A stretch of 64,000 bases of DNA from an uncultured Bacteroidia bacterium (GCA_902781705.1 CACZKE010000008.1:1-64000); one strand, 5' to 3'. Positions 16,911 through 25,737 are shown, counted from the first letter of the stretch. Notes: generated by a model from the letters alone, not told the origin. Numbers and translations: made by a program.

Positions 16911-18071
16911 ATGGCAAAGAAGGTTTTCGTATCCGGTTGCTACGACCTGCTGCACAGCGGGCATGTGGAGTTTTTCCGCCAGGCGGCGCAGTATGGCGAC
17001 CTGTATGTGGGCATCGGCTCCGATGCCACAATCCTGGATTACAAGCACCATAAGACGGTATATACCGAGCAGGAACGCCTGTTCATGGTGAAGAGCATCC
17101 GCTATGTGAAGGATGCGTATATCAATGCCGGGCACGGCATCATGGACTTCATTCCTACGGTGGATATCGTGAAGCCGGACATCCTCGTCGTGAACAGCGA
17201 CGGCGGCAACGAGGACAAGCGCCGCTTCTGCGAGGAGCGGGGAATCGAATATGTGGTCCTTCAGAGAGACCCGCACGAAGGCCTGAAGGCCCGTTCAAGC
17301 ACCGACCTCAAGAAGACGGAGAGCCAGATTCCCACGCGGCTGGACCTGGCCGGCACCTGGATCGACCAGCCGTACGTGAGCGAGCATGCGCCGGGATGGG
17401 CCATCACCATCTCCCTGGAGCCCACCTTCGAGATCCGCGACCGGTGCGGCCTCTCCACGTCCACCCGGAACATGATTAAGAAGATCTGGCCGTACCAACT
17501 CCCGAACATGGACCCGGAGATGCTGGCGAAACTCGTGTTCTGCTTCGAGAACGATCCGGAGCGTACGGACGGCATCGTTTCCGGGGCGCAGGACAGCATT
17601 GGCATCTGCATGCCCGGTCTGTGCCGGCATTGGTACAACGGCCGTTTCTGGCCGGAGAAGATCGAAACGTGCCAGGATGAGGACATCCTGAAGTGGCTGG
17701 AAAGCCACCTGTGCCTGATTCCCATGTTCCCGCGTCGCCCGGACTGCTCTGTGCTGGAAGGGAAAGACATCACGCCGGCCAAGGTCCGCGCGCTTGCCGC
17801 TGCGGCCGACGATTGCTGGAAGTCTATCATGGACCGTGATTTGCAGGGATTCGCCAAGGCCTATCGGGCCTCCTTCGAGGCCCAGGTCGCCATGTTCCCC
17901 GCCATGATCCAGCCGGGGGTGCAGGAGTACATTGACCAGTATTCCGCGATGCCCGGCGTGCTGGCCTGGAAGATGCCCGGCGCCGGTGGCGGCGGCTACC
18001 TCGCCCTCGTCTGCGACGGCCCTTTCCCGGAAGGCGCCATCCCTCTCACCATCCGTCGCGCAGGGATGTGA
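16911..18071 (+). CDS. Fusion of cytidylyltransferase-like domain and GHMP kinase-like domain
   Basis: Two-domain protein of 386 residues. Residues 1-130: nucleotidyltransferase of the RfaE2/TagD class with FVSGCYDLLHSGHVEFF (H-x-G-H motif) and VGIGSDATI. Residues about 145-386: GHMP kinase-like, with TRLDLAGTWIDQP (substrate side, like the fucokinase/HddA opening), CGLSTSTRN in the place of the ATP loop, SGAQDSIGICMPG resembling the QD..GG segment of sugar kinases, and PGAGGGGYLAL as the C-terminal glycine motif. I infer a bifunctional sugar-1-kinase/nucleotidyltransferase, related in logic to HldE or Fkp but with a different domain order. The ATP loop is atypical, so kinase activity is uncertain. 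Confidence 0.65.
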   Translation: MAKKVFVSGCYDLLHSGHVEFFRQAAQYGDLYVGIGSDATILDYKHHKTVYTEQERLFMVKSIRYVKDAYINAGHGIMDFIPTVDIVKPDILVVNSDGGNEDKRRFCEERGIEYVVLQRDPHEGLKARSSTDLKKTESQIPTRLDLAGTWIDQPYVSEHAPGWAITISLEPTFEIRDRCGLSTSTRNMIKKIWPYQLPNMDPEMLAKLVFCFENDPERTDGIVSGAQDSIGICMPGLCRHWYNGRFWPEKIETCQDEDILKWLESHLCLIPMFPRRPDCSVLEGKDITPAKVRALAAAADDCWKSIMDRDLQGFAKAYRASFEAQVAMFPAMIQPGVQEYIDQYSAMPGVLAWKMPGAGGGGYLALVCDGPFPEGAIPLTIRRAGM

Positions 18072-18099
18072 TGCCCCGTGCAATCTCGTTGAAAATGCT

Positions 18100-18107
18100 T
18101 ATCTTTG
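18100..18107 (+). promoter_or_regulatory. -7 box TATCTTTG upstream of the aspartokinase-like gene
   Basis: Exact TAnnTTTG match 20 bp before the ATG at 18128, in the 56-bp gap after the fusion gene. No convincing TTG at -33. Confidence 0.4.
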
Positions 18108-18127
18108 ACTAGTAAAAACTTACAGGT

Positions 18128-19390
18128 ATGGCAACACGTGTTTTCAAATTGACCGCCGCATCGGCCAAGTATCTGGGAGCCCTTCCGAAGGAGGACGCCA
18201 TCCTCGTGGTCAAATCCGAACACAAGGTCCGGAAGATGTTCATCGATGTCCTGGAGCAGGCGCTCTGGCAGCGGGCGGATACCCGCGAGGCCTTTGCCGC
18301 CATCGGGGACTATTTCAAGTCCATGGTGCCGGACCCCGCCTTCGGGGAGCAGGTGGACGCGGAACTCAAGGCCCTCCGCCACTATGTCGACGAGGGCGTG
18401 GTGTACCGTCCCGCCTTCGCGACCATCCGCGACTACGTCCTCGCCAAATGCGCCAGACTCTGCGCCGAGACGGTCCATGCGGTCGTCGGCGGCACCTTTG
18501 TCGACGGGGCCGAGGTCATGGTGTGCGAGGAGGACCAGGGAGCCCTCCGCGTGGACTGGAAAACGTCCCTGGAACGCCTCCGGGAGCGGACGGCTGCGCC
18601 CGGCCTGTATGTGCTTTCCTGCGGCTATGGACATAACTCGATGGGTTATTCGATCCGGCTCGGACGCCGCGGCGAGGACCTGATGGCCCTGACCATCGCG
18701 GCGGAAGCCGGCACGCCCGCCGATTACTATGTTCTGAACGATCGTATTTTGGATATCCCGGCGATGACCTACGAGGAGGCCGCCGTATTCTGCTCCGTGG
18801 AGGACGGCGCCCTGGCCCCGGCGGCCCTGCTGCCCATGATGAAGGCCAACCTGCCCGTGATCGTCCACGACCTGGCCGATCCTTCCCGCCGGACGGTCGT
18901 CTCTGCGACCAAACCGGCCTCGGAGCATGCTGTGACGGGGTATGTCCTTGAAAACGGATTCGCCCTCGTAAATGTCCGCGGCATCGGCCTGGTGGGCAAG
19001 GTGGGCGTGTCCTCGTCCATTTTCGGCGCCCTCGCGCGCGCCGGGGTGAATATCCGTTACATCTCCCAGCCGTCTTCCGAGTTCTGCATCTCGGTCGCCG
19101 TGTCGCAGGAGGATCTGAAGGCCGCCCTGTCGGCCCTTTCCGCCTTGTACAACGACGGTCAGGTGTCCATGGACGATGCCGTGGAAGTCGTGGACGATGT
19201 TTGCCTGCTCTCCGTGTGCGGAAACGGCATGAAGGGCGTTCCCGGCACATCCGGACGCATTTATTCCGCCCTCGGCGTGTATGGCGTGAACATCATTTCC
19301 GCCGCCCAGGGAGGCGATGAACTCACAATCTCCTTCGTGATCCGGAGTGCGGACCGCGAAGCGGCCGAGGAGGCGCTGGGGATTCTGTAG
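18128..19390 (+). CDS. Degenerate aspartokinase-like protein with tandem ACT domains
   Basis: Protein of 420 residues aligned by eye over its whole length to aspartate kinase, but the active-site motifs have changed. The N-terminal KFGGTS is replaced by FKLTAASAKYL, the central S-x-G-E substrate loop is not visible, and the G-R-G-G-S-D loop reads RLGRRGEDLMALT. Residues about 290-420 form two ACT domains (VRGIGLVGKVGVSSSIFGAL; LLSVCGNGMKGVPG then SGRIYSALG), which normally bind lysine or threonine. I infer either an altered substrate or a catalytically dead regulatory paralogue. No diaminopimelate or threonine genes adjoin it. Confidence 0.65.
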   Translation: MATRVFKLTAASAKYLGALPKEDAILVVKSEHKVRKMFIDVLEQALWQRADTREAFAAIGDYFKSMVPDPAFGEQVDAELKALRHYVDEGVVYRPAFATIRDYVLAKCARLCAETVHAVVGGTFVDGAEVMVCEEDQGALRVDWKTSLERLRERTAAPGLYVLSCGYGHNSMGYSIRLGRRGEDLMALTIAAEAGTPADYYVLNDRILDIPAMTYEEAAVFCSVEDGALAPAALLPMMKANLPVIVHDLADPSRRTVVSATKPASEHAVTGYVLENGFALVNVRGIGLVGKVGVSSSIFGALARAGVNIRYISQPSSEFCISVAVSQEDLKAALSALSALYNDGQVSMDDAVEVVDDVCLLSVCGNGMKGVPGTSGRIYSALGVYGVNIISAAQGGDELTISFVIRSADREAAEEALGIL

Positions 19391-19417
19391 ATTTCTCGAC
19401 AGGCTCGAAATGACAGG
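19391..19417 (-). repeat. Dispersed palindromic repeat, single copy
   Basis: Read on the minus strand this gives the unit TGTCATTTCGAGCC then GTCGAGAAATC, the same family seen inside the second exporter gene and before the DPP-IV gene. It fills the 29-bp gap between the aspartokinase-like gene and the first exporter gene. Confidence 0.65.
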
Positions 19418-19419
19418 TT

Positions 19420-21165
19420 GTGTTCCGGACGATACTCAGACAGGTTAAGCAGTACAAGACCGCTGCGCTGCTCACACCCCTGTGGACCACGCTGGAAGTG
19501 GTCATGGGGGTGTTGATTCCGTATGTGACGGCGTCCATCATCGACAAGGGCATCGGGGCGGGCAGCCTGCCGGATGTCTACCGGTACGGGGCGATGATGG
19601 TGGGGGTCGCCTGCCTGAGTCTCAATTTCGGCATCCTGGCGGGTCGGTTCGCGGCGTACAGCAGCACCGGCCTGGCGGCGAACCTGCGCCTCTCCATGTA
19701 TCGGAACATCCAGCGTTTCTCTTTCTCGGATATCGACAAGTTCTCCACCGCCGGCCTGGTGACGCGCATGACGACCGACGTGTCCAGCATCCAGAATGCG
19801 TTCCAGATGCTGCTGCGGACTTCCTTCCGGGCGCCGCTCAACATGATATCGGCCCTCGGGATGTGTTTCCTCATCCATAAGAAACTGAGTATCATCTTCC
19901 TCGTGGCGATGGTCGTGCTGAGTGTGTTCCTTGCGGTCCTCATCACCCGCGCCGCGAAACTCTTCAAGCGGATCCTTCTCCAGGTGGATTCCCTGAACGG
20001 GGTCGTGCAGGAGAATGTCGATGCCATCCGCGTCGTGAAGGCCTTCGTACGGGAGCATCACGAGATGGGGAAGTTCGACAAGGCGGCCCTCGGCCTTTTC
20101 AACCTGAACGTGAAGGCGGAGACGCTCATGGCCCTGAACGGCCCGGTGATGAACCTCATCGTGAATGCCTGCATCATCGCCCTGAGTTGGTATGGTGCGC
20201 ATTTCATCGTGGAGGGGAGTCTTACCACCGGCCAACTCACGTCCCTGTTCAGTTATATCATGACGGTCCTGAGTTCGCTCATGATGCTGTCCATGATCTT
20301 CGTCCAACTCACCCAGAGCGCGGCAAGCGCCGCCCGTATTGCGGAAGTGATTGACGAAGAGCCGGATATGGACAATCCCGCTGAGCCGGTTACGGCCGTT
20401 CCCGATGGAAGCATCGACTTCAACCACGTCTATTTCTCCTACAAGAAGGGCGGCGATTACGCCCTGGAGGACATCGATCTGCACATCCGGGCGGGGGAGA
20501 CCGTGGGCATCATCGGCGGTACCGGTTCCGGTAAATCGTCCCTCGCGAACCTTGTTGCGCGTCTGTACGACGTGTCCGAAGGTTCGGTGGAGGTGGGCGG
20601 CATCGATGTCCGGAAATACGACATGCAGGTCCTCCGGAACGAGGTGGCGATGGTGCTCCAGAGGAGCACGCTCTTCTCCGGGACCATCCTCGAGAACCTC
20701 CGCTGGGGCAAGGAGGACGCTACGCTGGAAGAGTGTCAGGAGGCCTGCCGGCAGGCCTGTGCCGACGAATTCATCCAGGGTTTCCCGGACGGGTATGACA
20801 CTGTCATCGACCAGGGCGGTACCAATGTCTCCGGCGGCCAGCGGCAGCGCCTGTGCATCGCCCGGGCCCTCCTGAAGCATCCGAAGGTGCTGGTGCTGGA
20901 CGACTCCACCTCGGCCGTGGACACGGCCACGGACGCCGCCATCCGCGCCACCTTCAACGCCCGCATCCCGGGGACGACGAAACTCATCATCTCCCAGCGT
21001 ATCCTGTCCATCCGCGAGGCCGACCGCATCATCGTGATGGATAACGGCCGTGTGGTCGCTTTCGATTCGCACGAGAATCTCCTGCGTACCTGCGGCATCT
21101 ACCGGGAAATCCACGAAATGCAGTCCGGCGGCGGTTCGGGCGACTTTGACGAACCCAAAAACTAG
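19420..21165 (+). CDS. ABC exporter half-transporter with degenerate nucleotide-binding domain
   Basis: Fused permease-ATPase of 581 residues, GTG start at 19420. Six membrane helices occupy about residues 1-310. The NBD has Walker A GGTGSGKSS, signature VSGGQRQR and Walker B VLVLDDSTSAVD. The catalytic Glu after Walker B is Asp, and the H-loop His is Gln (IISQRILSI). These are the changes seen in the non-consensus half of heterodimeric exporters such as TM287/288 and BmrCD. The partner gene follows 6 bp downstream. Substrate unknown; drug or lipid export is typical of the class. Confidence 0.9.
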   Translation: MFRTILRQVKQYKTAALLTPLWTTLEVVMGVLIPYVTASIIDKGIGAGSLPDVYRYGAMMVGVACLSLNFGILAGRFAAYSSTGLAANLRLSMYRNIQRFSFSDIDKFSTAGLVTRMTTDVSSIQNAFQMLLRTSFRAPLNMISALGMCFLIHKKLSIIFLVAMVVLSVFLAVLITRAAKLFKRILLQVDSLNGVVQENVDAIRVVKAFVREHHEMGKFDKAALGLFNLNVKAETLMALNGPVMNLIVNACIIALSWYGAHFIVEGSLTTGQLTSLFSYIMTVLSSLMMLSMIFVQLTQSAASAARIAEVIDEEPDMDNPAEPVTAVPDGSIDFNHVYFSYKKGGDYALEDIDLHIRAGETVGIIGGTGSGKSSLANLVARLYDVSEGSVEVGGIDVRKYDMQVLRNEVAMVLQRSTLFSGTILENLRWGKEDATLEECQEACRQACADEFIQGFPDGYDTVIDQGGTNVSGGQRQRLCIARALLKHPKVLVLDDSTSAVDTATDAAIRATFNARIPGTTKLIISQRILSIREADRIIVMDNGRVVAFDSHENLLRTCGIYREIHEMQSGGGSGDFDEPKN

Positions 21166-21171
21166 ACGCTT

Positions 21172-23262
21172 ATGCCCCCGGGATTCGGTAATATGCGAGG
21201 AGGAGGGGACCGCGGACCGCGGGCCGGAGCCTCCCTGAAGGACCTCAAGAAGGACTCCACAGTCTTCCGCCTGTTCAAGTACATTTTCAGGAACTACAAA
21301 GTGAACTTCGTTGTGGTGCTCCTGTGCATCGTGGTGTCGTCCATTACTTCGCTGGCGTCGTCCCTCTTTACGCGCACGCTCATAGACGATTACATCACGC
21401 CCATGACCGCGGCGGCCGTGCCGGACTACGCGCCGCTCGCCGTGGCGCTTGCGAAACTGGCCGCGATCATCCTCGTAGGCATCATTGCGGGTTACGCGCA
21501 GTCGCTCATCATGATCCATGTGGGACAGGGGACGATGCTCAAGATCCGCAAGGACCTCTTCGCGCACATGGAGACGCTTCCGTTGCAATACTTTGACAAT
21601 CACTCCCATGGTGACATCATGTCCGTCTATACGAACGACGTGGACACGCTCCGGCAGGTGGTCGGGAACTCCGTTCCGAGTCTCTTCCGGTCGCTGGTGA
21701 CCATCACCGCCACCTTCGTGAGCATGGTCGTGCTGAGCGTTCCTCTGACGGTCGTGGCTGTCTTAATGGCCTTCCTGATGTACAAGGTCACGACGGGTCT
21801 CGGGAAGGTGTCGCGGAAGTATTTCGTGGAGCGTCAGCGGAACCTGGGCCGGGTGAACGGCTTCATCGAGGAGATGGTCTCCGGCCAGAAGGTCGTGAAG
21901 GTCTATTGCCACGAAGAAAAGGCCCTGGAGCAGTTCGCAGGGCTGAACGAGGAACTGCGCGCCAGCGTGTACAACGCCAACAAGATCGGCAACATCATCA
22001 TGCCGATCAACTCCAACATCGGCAACTTCATGTATGTCCTGCTGGCCATCCTGGGCTCGCTGATCGCCCTCGGGCATCTGCCCGGCGCCGCCCTCACTCT
22101 GGGTACGCTGGTCTCGTTCCTTACCCTCCAGCGCAACTTCACCCGTCCGGTCACCCAGATTTCCAACGAGATCAACTCCATCGTCATGGCCGCCGCCGGC
22201 ACCGACCGCCTCTACGCCCTCCTGGACGAGGCCTCCGAAGTGGACGCTGGCACGGTCACCTTGGTGAATGCCGAGATTTCTCCACGCGCTTCGCTTGGTC
22301 GAAATGACAAGACGGAACCTTCTGTCATTTCGAGCGGAGGCGAAGCCAAGGAAGTGCCTGTTGTCATTTCGAGCGGAGGCGAAGCCAAGGAAGTGCCTTC
22401 TGTCATTTCGAGCGAAGGCGAAGCCAAGGAAGTACCTTCTGTCATTTCGAGCGGAGGCGAAGCCGTAGTCGAGAAATCTGACCGGACAGGAACCTGGGCA
22501 TGGAAAGACAGTACGGGCCTCCTGCGGAAACTCGAAGGCCTGGTGGAACTGAAGGATGTGGACTTCAGTTATGTGCCTGAGAAGCAGGTGCTTTTCGATA
22601 TCACCCTCACGGCCTATCCCGGCCAGAAGATTGCCTTCGTGGGCGGGACCGGGGCGGGGAAGACCACGATCACGAACCTGATCAACCGCTTCTACGAAAT
22701 CCAGGACGGGAGCATCATGGTCGATGGATTCAGCGTATCAGGAATCAGGAAGGCCGACCTCCGGCGATCCCTCGGCATCGTCCTGCAGGAGACTAAGCTC
22801 TTCAGCGGATCGGTGCTGGACAACATCCGCTACGGCCGGCTGGATGCGACGGACGAGGAGTGCCGGGCCGCGGCGCGCCTGGTGCATGCCGATTCCTTCA
22901 TCCGCCGTCTTCCGGACGGCTATAATACGGTGCTGGATGCCGATGGCGGCAACCTCTCGCAGGGTGAGCGGCAACTCCTGGCCATCGCCCGCGCGGCGGT
23001 GGCGGATCCGCCGGTGCTCATCCTGGACGAGGCGACCTCCTCCATCGACACGCGCACGGAACGGCTCATCCAGCAGGGAATGGATTCCCTGATGAAGGGA
23101 CGCACGACCTTCGTGATCGCGCACCGCCTGTCCACGGTCCAGAACGCCGACTACATCGCCGTCATGGACCATGGCCGCATCATCGAACGCGGCAAGCACT
23201 TCGAACTTCTGGAGCAGAAGGGAAAGTATTACGAACTCTATACCGGTAACCAGATCGCCTGA
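21172..23262 (+). CDS. ABC exporter half-transporter with canonical nucleotide-binding domain and repeat-encoded linker
   Basis: Partner half-transporter of 696 residues. After a Gly-rich N-terminus come six membrane helices (about residues 35-345), then an NBD with Walker A GGTGAGKTT, signature LSQGERQ, Walker B VLILDEATSSID and H-loop VIAHRLST, all canonical. Family members are about 600 residues long. The surplus lies between the membrane domain and the NBD (about residues 368-436), where a run of dispersed DNA repeats is translated in frame, giving four copies of a 13-residue unit VISSGGEAKEVPS. Together with the preceding gene it should form a heterodimer with one active ATP site. Confidence 0.92.
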   Translation: MPPGFGNMRGGGDRGPRAGASLKDLKKDSTVFRLFKYIFRNYKVNFVVVLLCIVVSSITSLASSLFTRTLIDDYITPMTAAAVPDYAPLAVALAKLAAIILVGIIAGYAQSLIMIHVGQGTMLKIRKDLFAHMETLPLQYFDNHSHGDIMSVYTNDVDTLRQVVGNSVPSLFRSLVTITATFVSMVVLSVPLTVVAVLMAFLMYKVTTGLGKVSRKYFVERQRNLGRVNGFIEEMVSGQKVVKVYCHEEKALEQFAGLNEELRASVYNANKIGNIIMPINSNIGNFMYVLLAILGSLIALGHLPGAALTLGTLVSFLTLQRNFTRPVTQISNEINSIVMAAAGTDRLYALLDEASEVDAGTVTLVNAEISPRASLGRNDKTEPSVISSGGEAKEVPVVISSGGEAKEVPSVISSEGEAKEVPSVISSGGEAVVEKSDRTGTWAWKDSTGLLRKLEGLVELKDVDFSYVPEKQVLFDITLTAYPGQKIAFVGGTGAGKTTITNLINRFYEIQDGSIMVDGFSVSGIRKADLRRSLGIVLQETKLFSGSVLDNIRYGRLDATDEECRAAARLVHADSFIRRLPDGYNTVLDADGGNLSQGERQLLAIARAAVADPPVLILDEATSSIDTRTERLIQQGMDSLMKGRTTFVIAHRLSTVQNADYIAVMDHGRIIERGKHFELLEQKGKYYELYTGNQIA
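22274..22479. repeat. Composite repeat inside the exporter gene: one inverted and four direct copies
   Basis: The block starts AGATTTCTC and ends GAGAAATCT. Left copy 22274-22308 is in inverted orientation (reverse of TGTCATTTCGACC...GGAGAAATCT). Then come four direct units of 39 bp starting 22321, 22360, 22399 and 22438, each with GTCATTTCGAGCGGAGGCG; the last ends GTCGAGAAATCT. Unit length is a multiple of three and there are no stops, so the coding frame is kept. Confidence 0.85.
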
Positions 23263-23279
23263 GGGCGTACCTGTTTGGT

Positions 23280-24470
23280 TTACCGGCCGTTATAGGCCTC
23301 GAGCGCCTTCTCCAGCACGGTGAGGGCCCGCTCGAGGTCCTCTATTTTCAGGACGTAGGCCATGCGGACCTGGTTGCGGCCGAGGTCCGGGTCGCGGTAG
23401 AAACCGGCGGCGGGAGCCATCATCACGGTCTGGTTCTCGTAGCGGAAGTCGGTGAGGCACCAGCGGCAGAATTCCTCCGCATCGGCCACGGGCAGCGACG
23501 CGACGGTGTAAAAGGCGCCGTGGGGCATCGGCGAGTACACGCCGGGAATCCGGTTCAGGCGCTTGATGAAGAAGTCGCGACGGGCCTTGTATTCGTCGAA
23601 ACAGGCCTTGGAATACTCCTCCGTGCCTTCGATGGAGGCTTCGGCGACGATCTGGCCCAGCAGGGGCGGGCTCAGGCGGGCCTGGCAGTACTTCATCACG
23701 GTGTCGCGCACCATCCGGTTCCGGGTGACGATCATGCCGATGCGGATGCCGCACTCGGAGTACCGCTTGGACACGGAGTCGATGAGGATGACGTTCTGGT
23801 CCAGCCCCAGGTTCATGGCCGAGAGGTAGGGCTCGTCGGTATAGACGAATTCGCGGTAGACCTCATCGGAGAACAGGTACAGGTCGTACTTCCGGACGAT
23901 TTCCTTGATCTTCTGCAGTTCCTCCTTGGAATAGACGTAGCCCGTGGGATTGTTCGGGTTGCACAGAAGGATGGCGCGGGTGCGCGGGGTGATGGCCTTC
24001 TCGAAGTCCTCCACGGGCGGCAGGGCGAAACCGTCCTCGATATGGGAGGTGACGGCCTGCACGTGGATGCCGGCTGTGACGGCGAAAGAGATGTAATTGG
24101 CATAGCCCGGCTCGGTCATCAGCATCTCGTCGCCCGGGTTCATGCAGGCGAGGAACGTCAGGAGGATGGCCTCGGAGCCGCCCGCCGTGACGATGATCTC
24201 GTCCGGGTGGACGTCGATGCCGAACTTGGCGTAGTAGCCCGTCAGTTTGTTCCGGAGGGACTCGAAGCCTTCGCTGGGGCTGTATTCGAGGGTTTTCCGG
24301 TCGATGGTCTTGAGGGCGTCCAGGCCCTTCTGCGGGGTCGGGAGGTCCGGCTGGCCGATGTTCAGGCGATAGACTTTCACGCCCTCCTGTTTCGCCGCAC
24401 GGGCGAGGGGTGCGAGTTTGCGGATCGGGGAGGACGGCATCTGCAGCCCCCGTTCGGATATGGCTGGCAT
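23280..24470 (-). CDS. PLP-dependent class I/II aminotransferase
   Basis: Cytoplasmic enzyme of 396 residues of the aspartate aminotransferase superfamily. VYRLNIGQPDLPTP opens the fold, ITAGGSEA-like TAGGSEAILLTF is the cofactor phosphate region, LLCNPNNPTGYVYSKEEL is the conserved Asn-Pro-Thr-Gly segment, FSDEVYREF carries the Asp and Tyr contacting PLP, and SVSKRYSECGIRIG the Schiff-base Lys. The Arg that binds the substrate carboxylate is in NQVRMAYVL. Amino-acid specificity is unclear. It lies 13 bp after the ROK gene on the same strand and converges with the exporter operon. Confidence 0.9.
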   Translation of the reverse strand: MPAISERGLQMPSSPIRKLAPLARAAKQEGVKVYRLNIGQPDLPTPQKGLDALKTIDRKTLEYSPSEGFESLRNKLTGYYAKFGIDVHPDEIIVTAGGSEAILLTFLACMNPGDEMLMTEPGYANYISFAVTAGIHVQAVTSHIEDGFALPPVEDFEKAITPRTRAILLCNPNNPTGYVYSKEELQKIKEIVRKYDLYLFSDEVYREFVYTDEPYLSAMNLGLDQNVILIDSVSKRYSECGIRIGMIVTRNRMVRDTVMKYCQARLSPPLLGQIVAEASIEGTEEYSKACFDEYKARRDFFIKRLNRIPGVYSPMPHGAFYTVASLPVADAEEFCRWCLTDFRYENQTVMMAPAAGFYRDPDLGRNQVRMAYVLKIEDLERALTVLEKALEAYNGR

Positions 24471-24483
24471 GTGTTTTCCGGTT

Positions 24484-25686
24484 TTAGATGATACCGAGCA
24501 GGTGGCTCCGGGAGAGCATGCAGTCGCCGATGGGGGCGGCTTCGCTGCGGAGTTTCGTGAAGCGGATGGTGGTGTCCTGGTTCGCGATGGTCTGCGCGTG
24601 ACGTTTCACGGCGCTGCGCACCGGGAGGAGGAGGTAGTCGCCGGCGAGGGCCATCTTGCCGCCGATGATGACGAGTTGCGGGTTGAAGACGTTGATCAGG
24701 CCCGCCAGACCGCGGCCGAGGTTGCTGCCCACCTTCTCGATGGTCTCGATCGTGAGGATGTCCTCTTCGCGGATTGCTTTGATGACGTCGTTTAAGTTCA
24801 CCTTGCCCTGCTCCTTGAAGATGGCGGCGAGGGAAGAGGCCCGGCCGGCGCGGAGTTGGTCGGTGACCATCCGGACGATGGCGGAGCCGGATGCGCCCGT
24901 CTCCAGGCAGCCGATCTTGCCGCATCGGCAGATCTGGTCGTTGTCCAGGAGCGGGAAGTGGCCGAACTCGCCGGAGTAGCCGGAGGTGCCGTAATAGAGC
25001 CGTCCGTCCAGGATCATGCCCATGCCCAGGCCCCAACTCACGTTGACGAAGAGGACGTTCTTCTCCTTGTTCACGGCTCCGGCGAGGTATTCGCCGTAGG
25101 TCATGGCGCGGGAGTCGTTCTCGATCACCACGGGGATGTCCAGGTCTTCGGACAGGACCTTGTTGATGGGACGGTCCGGGTCGAAGGAGTATAGGTTGCT
25201 GTAGCCGGTCTTGGGATTCACGCGGCCGGCGACGGAAAGGCCCATGCCCAGCACCCGGTTCCAGTCCAGTTCCCGCTCCAGCATGAAGGTCCGGATGCTC
25301 CGGGCCATCTTGTGGATGCTTTCCTCATTGAGTTCGAGGATGAAGGGAATATTGTCCTGGAAGGCGACGAGGCCGCCCTTGAAGTCGGTGACGGCGACGC
25401 TGGCATGGGAGTGGCGCACGTCCACGCCGATGAAGTAGCCGGCATCGGGATTGAGGCCGTAGATGCTGGGGCGGCGTCCGCCGGAAGTGCCGGACTTGCC
25501 CATTTCGATCATGAAGCCCTCGTCCATCAGTTCCCCGATGAGTTTGGTCACGGTGGGGACGCTGGTGTTGAGTTGCTCGCTCAGGGCGGCGATGCTGTAT
25601 TCCCCACTCTGGATGCACAGACGGAGAATGGTCTTTTTCAGAATGGAGTTTTTGTTGTCTTTTTTGTCCAGGAAGGTGGTTCTCAT
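24484..25686 (-). CDS. ROK family transcriptional regulator
   Basis: Protein of 400 residues of the NagC/XylR-type ROK class. N-terminal winged helix-turn-helix (YSIAALSEQLNTSVPTVTKL, then SGTSGGRRPS in the wing region), followed by the actin-like ROK domain: GVDVRHSHASVAVTDFKG (phosphate loop), NVSWGLGMGMILDGRL, and QICRCGKIGCLET, the Cys-rich zinc site. NagC-type regulators release DNA on binding a sugar. GHFPL supplies the His before the zinc Cys cluster. It is transcribed divergently from the HAMP-like gene, with recognisable promoters on both sides, and leads an operon with the aminotransferase. Confidence 0.88.
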   Translation of the reverse strand: MRTTFLDKKDNKNSILKKTILRLCIQSGEYSIAALSEQLNTSVPTVTKLIGELMDEGFMIEMGKSGTSGGRRPSIYGLNPDAGYFIGVDVRHSHASVAVTDFKGGLVAFQDNIPFILELNEESIHKMARSIRTFMLERELDWNRVLGMGLSVAGRVNPKTGYSNLYSFDPDRPINKVLSEDLDIPVVIENDSRAMTYGEYLAGAVNKEKNVLFVNVSWGLGMGMILDGRLYYGTSGYSGEFGHFPLLDNDQICRCGKIGCLETGASGSAIVRMVTDQLRAGRASSLAAIFKEQGKVNLNDVIKAIREEDILTIETIEKVGSNLGRGLAGLINVFNPQLVIIGGKMALAGDYLLLPVRSAVKRHAQTIANQDTTIRFTKLRSEAAPIGDCMLSRSHLLGII

Positions 25687-25706
25687 CGTGATTTAGTTTT
25701 AGTGTG

Positions 25707-25737
25707 CAAATATACTTTATATTTTTATTACTACCAA
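25707..25737 (-). promoter_or_regulatory. Promoter of the ROK gene
   Basis: On the minus strand: TTG at 25737-25735, a 20-bp spacer, then TATATTTG at 25714-25707. This is a full match to the Bacteroidota promoter pattern, 20 bp upstream of the ROK start codon. Confidence 0.65.

Noticed and set aside
19261-21609. 782-codon open frame on the minus strand across the first ABC exporter gene
   Set aside because: High GC makes long antisense frames common; the plus strand encodes complete ABC motifs and the minus product is rich in His, Arg and Asp without any domain signature.
22321-22479. Frameshifted or degenerate segment in the second ABC exporter gene
   Set aside because: The frame is open throughout and units are multiples of three; flanking domains are intact, so it is an in-frame insertion and not decay.
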